64,000 nucleotides of DNA from Gorsachius magnificus. Taxonomy: Eukaryota > Chordata > Aves > Pelecaniformes > Ardeidae. A program made the position numbers and the translations under genes. The DNA lies in NCBI GenBank assembly GCA_034008185.1, contig CM067082.1, positions 14,136,984 to 14,200,983 of the forward strand, given 5' to 3'. Under the pieces are notes generated by a model that saw only the letters and a program-made list of their open reading frames with translations, was not told the DNA's origin and searched no databases. This document shows positions 51,639 to 61,395 of this stretch, in pieces (positions within the stretch are counted from its first letter, which is position 1; each line of letters opens with the position of its first letter).

Positions 51639-51962
51639 CTACAGCAGGATAACCACCTCTTTTGACCAGGTGTTTATGCTGTGTGTGAGGCCCCCAGGAT
51701 TCAGGTTGTCCTCTTGGCTGCCAGGGCACACTTCTGACTCTATTAAGCCTGCTGTTGACCAGCACCCCCAGATCCCTTTCAGACAGTTCTTCACCCAGTG
51801 CACTGTGTACCTGCTCATCTCACAGTCAGGCAACTCATCCAGAAAGATGCTGTGAGGGAGAGTATCCAAAGCCTTACTAAAATCCAGAAAAAATACATCC
51901 ACCTCCTTCCCTTCATCCATTAGGTGGACGACCTTATCATTGACTATTCCTGATGATTGCAT
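51639..51962 (-). pseudogene. CR1 ORF2 reverse-transcriptase fragment, catalytic part lost
   Basis: The frame begins with a segment recognisable as CR1 RT: VNDKVVHLMDEGKEVDV, then FLDFSKALDTLPHSI (the conserved LDFSKAFDTVPH box) and SRYTVHWVKNCLKG. In intact CR1 the next roughly 100 residues include the FADD catalytic motif and the following fingers/thumb. Here CLKG is followed at once, at about 51780, by a frameshifted segment that normally lies after that motif (readable as ERDLGVLV in another frame). So the catalytic aspartates are missing. The frame ends in TAG at 51639-51641, at a place where CR1 has a tyrosine codon. Confidence 0.9.
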
Positions 51963-51970
51963 TAGTTCCT

Positions 51971-54900
51971 CTCCTGAGAACTAAGGAGCAGGGATGCCTG
52001 ACCCAGGGAAGGATAGTGGATTCACTTGTGCCATTTTCCTTCTGGTTCGTATGTAGGATAGAATTCTGTCCTAGGCTTCTTTGGTTTTAATAGTCTGTAG
52101 CCAGCAACAATACCTGTCAGTAGTCCCTAAATCTTGTGTTTCCTGCTATTTTTCCATCCCTGAGTTTTCTGCTTTTTCTGCTTACTTTTTTTTAATATAT
52201 ATTATTTCAGAGATTCCTGGTACTTCTCTCAACCAGACACTTTGCCAGAAATGCCACCTGAAAAGTGCAGAGATGCAGAAATAACAGGAACAGCACAGGA
52301 CTTCGGCAGGTAATGGAAGGGATACTATGGAGTCTCTGAAACTTACTGTGCAGGCTAAGTATATCGTGTCTATATCACAGCTGCAAGACATGTGGAAAGA
52401 CCCATTTATTGTATAAACACTGACCTGGATCGTATGAGTACAACTTGACTCACAGAAGCTAAGCAACCAAACCTTTCTTCTGAGCATGCCCTGGGGCAAG
52501 GCTGCTTCCATGCTCTTTCAGTCTAGTCATCTGCAAGATTCACTGTTTGACCTCGACTTCCAACTATCCCAGTTACTTTGGCTTGCACAGGCTGTTGCAC
52601 AGGCCAGCCTGAGAGATGTGCTTGAAGGCACATGTGTCTTGGGTACGTCATTACTCGTTTTCACCAAAAAAATAAAGGAGACCTGCAGGGATATTTAGTC
52701 ATCTGAGAACAAACAGAAAAGATAGTATAACATCTGGAGTGCACGATTTCACTTTCTTTATTAAACTTCCTTTACAGACCACTTTGTCAAAGACAAAAGA
52801 ACTGAGGGCAAAAAACATGATAACACTGATCCAAGACAAGTTAACTGGAGGAACAAGTTGAACCTGAGACTATCTTCAACAAAGAGGATGTAAGTAAAAA
52901 GAAGAAGGTATAAAAACTGGAGACAGGAAGGATAATACCACGCTGTATCCAACACTAGATTATTTTTCTAGGCACAAAATTTCTTCTATATAAAAAAGTT
53001 AGAAATTCTGCAGTTGATACAGTAAGGTCCCACAGCTACAACCAACCACTGGTTCCTAAAGTCTGAGATGGCTGAAGAATACTCCTGAAGCTTTTATTGC
53101 TATTGTTTTAATGATCCTGCATGCAGACTCCAGAGGACTAACAGGATGTTATTTTTCATGAAAGGGGCCAAGGACAAAGGCCAATAACCTCATTTTCTTC
53201 AAACATTAAAGTGAAAGGAAACTCCCTGCCGTGATTACAACAATATAGGGGTTAGGAGAAGAGGAAAGTCAAGTAGTATTGACCAGTGACATTGCATGTG
53301 TGGCCCACCATAGGCTAAATGATGCCAAAGGACAGAGTAAAAACTCCTGCTGCCACCTTGTCCAAAGAGCTGTCAGTGGATCCATGTGCATCACCTAGCC
53401 AGGAGAAGGTGTTTCCTTGGGTGATAATTCTGGCCAGTCTTTTCAAGGCAAAGGGAGCCTCACTCGCTTGCTAATGCAGAAGAAAGAGGGAAAGTGCATG
53501 TAATATCTGTCCAGTATCAGATAGATTTCCCACCATTACATGACAGAAGTTAGCAAAGCCTCTCTTATCGCTTCTCTTATTCCTATAAACATGGAGGATT
53601 ACTGATGATGCTGTGAACTTGGAAGTGGTGTCACTTAAGTCAGTCATTTTTCCATATTCACTAGAAAGGCAAGGTCCTGATACTTTCACTCATAAATAGA
53701 TGCTCAGCAGTGGACAGGCATTTTCAAAAACTTTACGAAAGATCGCGTTTCCTGGTTGATCGCCTGAGGACATGTTAGCTAGACAGGCTTCCTCATCTTA
53801 GTGGATGCAATCGGTGTTAGCTAGACACATTCCTAACCTTCATAATGGGAGTCACAATTGCTGAATATTGTTAGTGGCAAGCTTGTCAGCAAATGTCTGG
53901 TTTAATTTATGAAAGAAAATTGTGTCAACAATGGGAATTTATTGTTTCCTACATCTTCTGCCTTCTGGTGTCATCAGTATGTAACGCCTTGTTATGGGAA
54001 AGGACTTGTGCAAAACGCGAAGTTCTGAGTGAATCTGGGGTCACATATTTACGACTGCAAGAATTAAATGCCTTTAGCTGTTTTAATTCAAATAGGCTCC
54101 TTGCAAGGCATTTTGTAGTGTTATTCCTTGCTTGTCGGTTGTTTGGAGTTATAACATACGTATTCAAACATGAAAATTGGTTTGTTCTTTGAGCACTCCA
54201 AGCTCTCCATAAAAGAGCTAAAAGTTGCAGCATTTCTCTCAGTAAATCCTCTAAGAAAACACCACAGGTGGGGTTTTTTTTCATTTTACCCCTATGTTCT
54301 CTTGTTGAATTCAAGAACAATTTTAGTAATCCCAAAACTGCATGCCAGTGAAGCTGTTGATGGCTGAAGGCGTTTTAGGAAACTCTTCGCAGGCTGAATC
54401 TTTCAGCTCACTGTTCAGGTTATGAATGTATCTCTACCTTTCTGCTGGAGCTCTGTGGGTTTTTTTCCTCTGATTGCCCAGATTTAGATGTGGTAAAGCA
54501 ACCACTCTATAAAGCAGAAAATAAGGAGTGAGAGTATGTGTGTGTCCCAGTCTTTTCCTGCTTTGCAGTACTGTATATATCCTGGACCTCAAAAGATAGA
54601 AATGCTCTGGAGTTTTGTAATCTAGATAAATAATCTCTCTCCAACTCCAGCTCTGTCTCAGGGGAGAAATCTATCTCTAACTTAAATTTGCATGAGCAAA
54701 GGTCTCCAAATATGACACACCCCATTTTCAGATGAGATAACCTTTATAGAAATGTCTTCAGTGGGATACTCAGCTCTGCAAAATCGTTACTTATTTCAGA
54801 AAATGTAGGTCATTAATGTGTCAGAATCTTCTGCTGAGTAGCTGTATCTCTGTGGAATTTCCTTACCTATTTTTTGGCTATCAAAAAGTAATTTCTTTTA

Positions 54901-57900
54901 AAACTTAGTTACAGGGATAGGTACTAAAGAGGAGGGCTGGCCATGGTATTTTTGACTAGTAATAAAATCATATACTTTATGTATACATTGATTAGCTTTC
55001 CTCTGTTATGGGACATACAGATCATATCTATATTGACTTGTAAGGCCCTTAACAAAGCAACAGCTGAACGTTTTAAAACCTCTCATATATTTAACTTCAT
55101 GACAACCTGGACAGGTAGCGAAATATTATGGTGCCCAAGACCTGCATTTGTCCTCCCTGACCGTCAATACCTAACTGGAACACCTACGTATGTCCAGCCA
55201 TCTTAGGGTCCTTACATGGCCAGTGAAATACAAATCAGCCTGAGTGAGTTCTGAATCTTGCAGTCAAGCCGCCTCACCAGGCAACTGAAGGGGGAGGATG
55301 AGGAAGATCAGAATTTAAAGGACAGGAGCTGACTACCTACAGCAGGTGCAATGAATTTGGGCCTGACCTCATGAGCATGGAGAAGCTGAAGAGAAAGTCC
55401 CTGCCACGTTGCGCTTGCAAAATTGCTGTGACGCAGAGATGAGAGTAGGATGCTCAGCCTACTTGCCAACCCACAGGCTTACTGCCCTGCAGGAAAATCC
55501 CTGAGGCACGCCCTGAAAGCAAATCTAGCTTCCAGCAATCCATCATCCCCTGAGCCAGAGTTGTTTGCTCCTGTGGAAGGGGTTAGTTTTGTAGCTCCGT
55601 GTTACAACTGGTAGTAAACGCTGACTACAACTGGTCTGTAGCGCCAGGAAGAAAACAGCTCTCAGTGAAAACAATGGGTGTGTCATGACAGCCTGTGACA
55701 GGAAAAATCCGAGATTGTTTGTCAAGCAAAACTTATGGAGGAAAATTTGTTTTATATTTAAAAACGGGTGGGAGCGTTGCAAGGAGTTCTGGTTCTCTTC
55801 AAGCATTTTCTGATAACAGCTGAAACATACAGCAAGAGAGACACATGGAAAACAAGATAAGTCACACAGAAATGGATACGTAGAGTCATAGTTGTAAGTG
55901 GTGCTATGATCATATTCTTATATATGGCACTGTCATTTCTTGTAGCGAGTCTATCGGACCAGATGTGGGCATCTCATGGCACAGACCAGGGTGGAGAAGA
56001 GGAAAGTGGCAGAGCACATGTGGTAGATGAGGGTATCCAGGTCTCTGAGGACAGCTGGTCTGTTCAGTGCTGGTGCATGTATTTCTGTGGAAGTGGGAGG
56101 AGCTCCTATTGTATTTCAAGCTGAGAAAAGAAACCTTATACCAAATTAACACTTGCAATAAGTGCAGGGTCAGCCACTTCTGAGAAAGCAGTACAAAGTA
56201 TTCCCAGGGAAAATTTCCTTGCACTTCTGGTTGATTTTAAGAGGTTTCTCAAAATTTGAATATAATTAATAGTGTCAGGCATAAATAGGTGCCTGGGAAG
56301 AAAAAGAGGTTTTTAGGAAAATTAAGGTAAAAATGATCTGATGTCCTTCCTGAGGTTTTGCTCAGACAACGAGAAGATACCACTGCCACATGGAGGAGCT
56401 TAAAGGGGGGGTTTCCCGTGAACAGACATCTGTTTCAGGCTGTTTCATGCCCATGTTTTTTCTCTGCTGGTAACAGACCTCTGCTCAAATGATCATATCC
56501 TTGTGTTGAGTGACTTGAATTAACAGGGAGAAAAACCATCTTCATGAAGCCTCGAAATGACAGGAGGGATCAAATCAATATTTTCATTGGCATCTGCTAA
56601 TCATCCTTTCCCCAGGGCAGGAACTTTGAAAGCCCAGAAAGGACTTTGCCTGGAGCATCATAAAGTCATGGACCAGCGCTTGGAGATCACCAAGCTGAGG
56701 GAGAGCCTGTTTGGATTCCCAGGCACTTCTTACACAGAAATAATGAACATACTTCATTACGGGCACTGCCACCAACAGCTTGCACTCGCAATTGTGCCCC
56801 ATTCAAAGGTGTGAGGCAGATAACTTCTGTCACCTGATGGGGACAGTTTGCACAAATCTGCTCTTTGAAACCAAGAATCGCTTTGAACAAAATTTGTGGT
56901 ATGAAACTGTAACAACAGCGCAGCTGAATCCTCTACAGAGTGAGCACTGAAATCCTTGGATTGCTTCCTCTGCCCATCAAATCCATGTGAAGACTGGGAT
57001 GAGGTTCCCACGAGCGACTCCAATTTCAACCCATTTCAGATTTTATTTCTTCAATTCTGTGGCCTCCTGTGGTAGCAAAGTATGTGGGCCAGCCACCAGC
57101 TGTGTGAAGACCTGCCTTTTATTCATTTTAAATTTACCTGCTGGCAGCTACATTTGTAATCAAGTGCCAGAAGAACGGAAAGAGTGTGTAATGCACTGTT
57201 ACCTGGAGTTGCTATTGGGACACCCTGGGTCTGGAGAAGAATGTCAGAGAAGGGTCCTGCCAAAAAAACAGCATCATGGCTGTGAGGAGGGGTCCCCAGA
57301 GGAGTGTTTAAAACTCAGTTCAGTCAGGATGGGAATCTCCCAGTGGGGAAAGTGGATCAGGAAAGGAGCAGAGAGATCTGCAAGGATCCAGAGAGGGATG
57401 GTCTGACTCTCACTTGCATGAGCCATCCACAGCTGTGCAGGCTGCAGAGGAAGAGAATGAGGAACAAAGCAGCAAACAGATGTTTGGGCATGGGATAGCT
57501 GCCTAAAAAAGAGCCTATTGCCTGAGGACTCCTCACCAGCTTCACTGGCACATGTTCCTGAGGAGTCTAATATTAAGCACTTTGGGTTTCACTCAAAGCC
57601 TACTAAGTCAATGGGAACCACTCTGGATTTCTCTGGGCTTTGGACTGACTCCTTTCAAAACAAGCAGTGAATAGAAACATGGGTTTTCTTCCTCCCCGTG
57701 GCCATAATTTTCAGCATACCTCGGCTTTTAGGACTGTGGCTGGGTATTCAGAAACTAGTTCCCTGGGAATGGAGAAATGATCGCAAGCAACTGGAATACC
57801 TGGGGTCTCTTCAGGCGGTTCATCAGCCGAGACAGGGAGGCTCACTGCAAACTCACACTTCGCCTGGTGGTCACGAGATGTGAATAGACAGGCAGGCGCC

Positions 57901-59000
57901 CAAGTTTGTGGTCCTCCAGCACAGCCAGGAGCAAGCACACCGTTAGGGTGGCTTAGCTGTGTTCACTCACTTGCAGTTGCCTGTCTGTACACTCAACCTT
58001 CATCTAGGAAGCTCAATAAATTTCTGAGAATCTGGACCTATACAGCACTTTTTGTTTGTTTGTTTTTGTAATTATGGACAGCTTCTCCCAGTAAGAGCTG
58101 CAGGTAGCTGAATCCTTTCAAAGGTTTTGTCCTGGTTTTGAGTATTCAGGTTTTTGCCAGCTCTGTCCCAGCATCTGAAATTCATCCTCTGCTTTCTGCG
58201 GTAGCAATAGGATCTCCGAAGCTAAAGCAAGGATGAGTTTTCCACCACATCCTGGAGCTGGAGTCCCCTGAGCACACAAGTAGGCCAGAAGTGGTGTTAA
58301 GCCTCCTGAATGTATATGTGTGCAGTTCTGTGTTAAATAAATTGTATATTTAATTAAATTTGAGAGGACATTTTTTAGGTAGGGCATTAGCCAGACACGA
58401 TGCTGAAAACAATAAGGTTTTCTGCTTTCACAAAAAACTTGAACTGTTGGGGTATTTTTGTGTGTAGTATCTCAAAAACACCTTGACTAGCTTTTGATTT
58501 TAAAACAAATATATTTAGACAGGCAGAAAGTGTTGTAAATGTTTATATTTTCCTTGCCTTTTATATGACTTCCTCTAATTTTGAAACCAGAAACCTTTTG
58601 TTTTTCCTAAAGGAGCACAGTTTTTTTACAGCATTTGGGATCTCTAACAGGTGATTTTCTATTATTTATTATCAGTTTTATTTTCCAGCTCACTAATGGT
58701 AGATAGCTCATTCCACTTTTCCAGAGGACCTCCATAGGTGTTTTATCATCTGCAGGAAGACAACCACAATAATTACTGCATCATTGGGGAAGTCCTAAGG
58801 GGACTAAGGCTAAATAAAAGGGTATCCAATCTGTTTGGGAACTTTTCATGTGAAACATTTTTTCCACTAAAAATGAAAAATGGTTAATTTAAAACTTTTT
58901 TGGGAGGGGGCCATTAAGTTGATTCAATTACTTGATTTATTTTTTTTATTTGTAAAAATAAAACCTGATTTTAATTTCCAAGATCAAATTTTAAGCCTAG
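51971..59000. other. Non-coding stretch, no transposon recognised
   Basis: ORFs up to 139 codons (+, 56987-57406). The latter is Cys- and Glu-rich in its second half (a CNQVPEERKECVMHCYLE stretch) within a purine-leaning patch at about 57160-57480, but resembles no family I know. A 13-base direct repeat TGTTAGCTAGACA occurs at 53773-53785 and 53815-53827. A short TTTG run lies at about 58050-58066. Confidence 0.5.
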
Positions 59001-59258
59001 TGTCCTGGTTTCGGCTGGGATAGAGTTAATTTTCTTCTTAGTAGCTGGCATAGCCCTGTGTTTTGGATTGAGTACTGGAATAATGTTGATAACTCACTGA
59101 TGTGTCAGTCATTGCTGAGCAGGGCTTACACCAGTCAAGGACTTTTCAGCTTCCCCTGCTCTGCCAGGGGCACAAGAAGCTGGGAGGGGGCACAGCCAGG
59201 ACAGCTGACCCCAACTGGCCCAAGGGCTATGCCAGACCATAGGACATCACGCTCAGTC

Positions 59259-59264
59259 TATAAA
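59259..59264 (+). promoter_or_regulatory. LTR TATA box
   Basis: TATAAA about 260 bases into the LTR, followed by a G-rich run. Probably marks the U3 promoter and the start of R about 25-30 bases downstream. Confidence 0.6.
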
Positions 59265-59402
59265 CTGGGGGGGGAGTTGGCTGGGAATCAGTGAGCAATT
59301 GCATTGTGCATCATTGGTTTTGCATATTCTATTATTATTATTATCATCATCATTATCATTATTATCATTGTTATCATTATTATTCTTTCCCTCTGCTGTT
59401 TT

Positions 59403-59408
59403 ATTAAA
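59403..59408 (+). terminator. LTR polyadenylation signal
   Basis: ATTAAA followed about 50 bases later by T-rich sequence. A variant of AATAAA in the expected R/U5 position of the LTR. Confidence 0.5.
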
Positions 59409-59532
59409 CTGTCTTTATCTCAACCCATGGGTTTTACTTTTTTTTGCTGTTCTCTCCCCCATCTCATTGGGGAGGGGGGAGTGAGCAAACAGCGGCGTGG
59501 TGTTCAGCTGCCTGCCGGGTTAAACCACAACA

Positions 59533-60803
59533 CTCAGTTTTCAGCTTCAAATGATTTTTGTAAAATGTATAATACAAGCTAATTAGAGAAATAGCATTCA
59601 GATAAAATTCAAAACAGTGTATCTCAAACACATTTAAAGAAAGCATGAGGGTTGTCCCAAACTTCTTTTTGCTTGTCCCTTTGCAAAAAAAAAGTAGTCA
59701 GAATTTCTTTTGCATTATGACACAGGATGAGACAAAAATGTCAGAAATCTCACAAATTTTCCTGGAATGGAGGAACTTTCCCCACTTGACCATATCTTCC
59801 ATCTGAGATTTGTGAATCACATCCATTTCTCTGGGTCCCACATTTCGGTGTCACGGACCCTGACCTTGCACAGCGTAGCCTAAAAAAGCCACCCATGTGG
59901 GGAAGCACCCTCAGCCTGGAGAGACTGGTGGTCCCACATCTTACCAGCTGCTCCAGGTAGGAATAGGGCTGCCAACATCAGCCACTAAACCTTCAAAAAG
60001 TGGCTCTTCCCCACACGATAGCCAGCCCAGGTGGTTCATCTTAACTGCCTTGGGGATATTCCCTCCTGGCCAGGCCTTATGTTGTTTGCTCCATCTGGCT
60101 TGTTACTACTGTACATTCTGCATTTATGGTGTTGTGGCTCAAATTCAGGGTTACTGGTGGGGCTCTGCAGTTCATGCTAATAACATATGTGGTTTTCCAG
60201 TGTCTCACTTCCTCTGCCAGGCTGCCACTGCTGCCAGCTGCCTGCCCAGGGGATGGCTCAGCACAGGCTGTCCAAAGCGGGACACAAGCATGGTTACCCC
60301 CTGCCTGTCCATCAGCCAGAAGATGAAGTCCCCCACATGAATGGCTGAGGTTTCAGCAGGACAGTTTGGGTCTGGTTTCATTTCCTCAAATGGGGATATT
60401 CCAGGGAAACAGAGAGGTTTCACATTCAGACTTCTGAGCTTGTAGAGGCAGAAGAGACAGACTCAGCCACCCTTCACCAAATGTATGTGAGGACAATGGG
60501 ATAGGTCTGAGCATTAAGGACTACTGTGATGGGCAATTACACCTCACACCACACAGAAGCCATAGGGAACAAAATTAATTTTCTACCTGCAGGTAGCTAT
60601 GTTCATAGTGAAGAACCACAACCTGCTAAACAAGCTGGGCACATTGGACTACCCACACGTGCCACTGTTAGCAAGTGGAAGCTGCTGGTGAGCATGCAGC
60701 AAGGGTGAGAAAGCTGCCGACGAGATTGCAAAAAAGTGACCTGTGATCCTTAATGCTTGACTTGTTATTCACATATCCCAAAAATAAGGGGGTGAGCTTC
60801 AGA
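59533..60803. other. Spacer between two LTRs, non-coding
   Basis: GC-richer at about 59840-60340, with overlapping frames on both strands (147 codons + at 59897; 66 codons + at 60126; 72 codons minus at 60205). No gag, protease, polymerase or envelope-like motif is seen, so the two LTRs do not bracket a provirus. They are also in opposite orientation. Confidence 0.6.
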
Positions 60804-60878
60804 TGTTGTCCCAAAAAAGGATTTGTGGCCTGGTGTGCAATTAGTCAATTGTCACACACTCAGAAGAGTCATTGCTTA

Positions 60879-60884
60879 TTTATT
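60879..60884 (-). terminator. LTR polyadenylation signal (minus strand)
   Basis: AATAAA on the minus strand, in a GAAATAAATAAG context. Consistent with the end of R. Confidence 0.6.
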
Positions 60885-60957
60885 TCAGGTTTGCACAATC
60901 CCGGGTGCTAGACGGTTCCCCACAAATCAAGCGCACCTTGGTTAACACACAGCAGCA

Positions 60958-60964
60958 TTTTATA
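60958..60964 (-). promoter_or_regulatory. LTR TATA box (minus strand)
   Basis: TATAAAA on the minus strand, about 430 bases into the LTR and about 80 bases before its AATAAA. Consistent with the U3/R boundary. Confidence 0.6.
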
Positions 60965-61395
60965 CACTCAGCCCAACAGTTATCAGTTATTTTGCAATCA
61001 CCCTTAATCACCTCCATTTCTTATTAGTTCCTGCAAGCCTTGTATGCACTAAAAGTTACAGTATCCTTTCTTTATACCATGCATGTTCGGTGAGGAAGGG
61101 GCTTTTGTTGGTAGGGAGTTTTCTCTACCCAAGGGGTGGGGTTTTACCATGTTAATTAGGACAGTTCACTTGAAGTTCAAGTCAGTTTGGTTTCCTTGGG
61201 GTTGATCTTGTTACTTTCTTGTATAGCTAATTCATGGTGTCATCCCGTGCCTCCTCTCAGGGCATCATTCTGCAAGATGTCTCAAATGTTCTGACCTTCA
61301 GAACATCCGGGATTGATAAATATCCCTGACTCGTCAACTTAATATATATCACTAAATAATCAGACCATTCTAAATTTCTGAGTTAACCTTCAACA

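Larger units (their letters stand above)
51118..51970 (-). mobile_element. CR1 LINE, minus strand, internally deleted
   Basis: Read on the minus strand from about 51970: reverse-transcriptase N-terminal part, then an abrupt join at about 51780, then the region upstream of the C-terminal domain, the C-terminal domain, the 3' UTR (ends near TCTAGTTG... read in reverse at about 51122-51170) and the pentamer tail. The 5' end is truncated inside the RT gene. Non-functional: internal deletion, frame changes and a nonsense codon are present. It has a longer coding remnant than the other copies. Confidence 0.95.
59001..59532 (+). mobile_element. Solo LTR of an avian endogenous retrovirus (ERVL-like)
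   Basis: A 532-base unit starting TGTCCTGGTTTCGGCTGGGA and ending CACAACA, with the TG...CA termini of an LTR. Inside are a TATA box (TATAAA at 59259-59264), an ATTAAA polyadenylation signal at 59403-59408 and an imperfect ATT/ATC trinucleotide tract at about 59332-59390. From memory, this start is typical of an abundant bird LTR family placed near ERVL; I cannot confirm the name. The flanking five bases (CCTAG and CTCAG) match at only three positions, so no clean target-site duplication remains. No viral genes adjoin it: a solo LTR left by recombination. Confidence 0.85.
60804..61395 (-). mobile_element. Solo LTR, minus strand, TGTTG...CAACA termini
   Basis: A 592-base unit inferred from structure. 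On the minus strand it starts TGTTGAAGG at 61395 and ends GGGACAACA at 60804, giving 5-base inverted termini. It contains a TATA box (TATAAAA, 60958-60964 reversed) and, about 80 bases further, AATAAA (60879-60884 reversed). That is the normal U3-R-U5 order with a U5 of about 60 bases. Flanking hexamers TTCAGA and TTATGA match at four of six positions, a worn six-base duplication at best. No primer-binding site or viral gene follows, so it is a solo LTR. Family not identified; a class II element would fit a six-base duplication. Confidence 0.7.

Noticed and set aside
59897..60340. 147-codon + ORF between the two LTRs, considered as a retroviral gene remnant
   Set aside because: No gag, protease, polymerase or envelope motif, and the LTRs face opposite ways, so they do not bracket one provirus.
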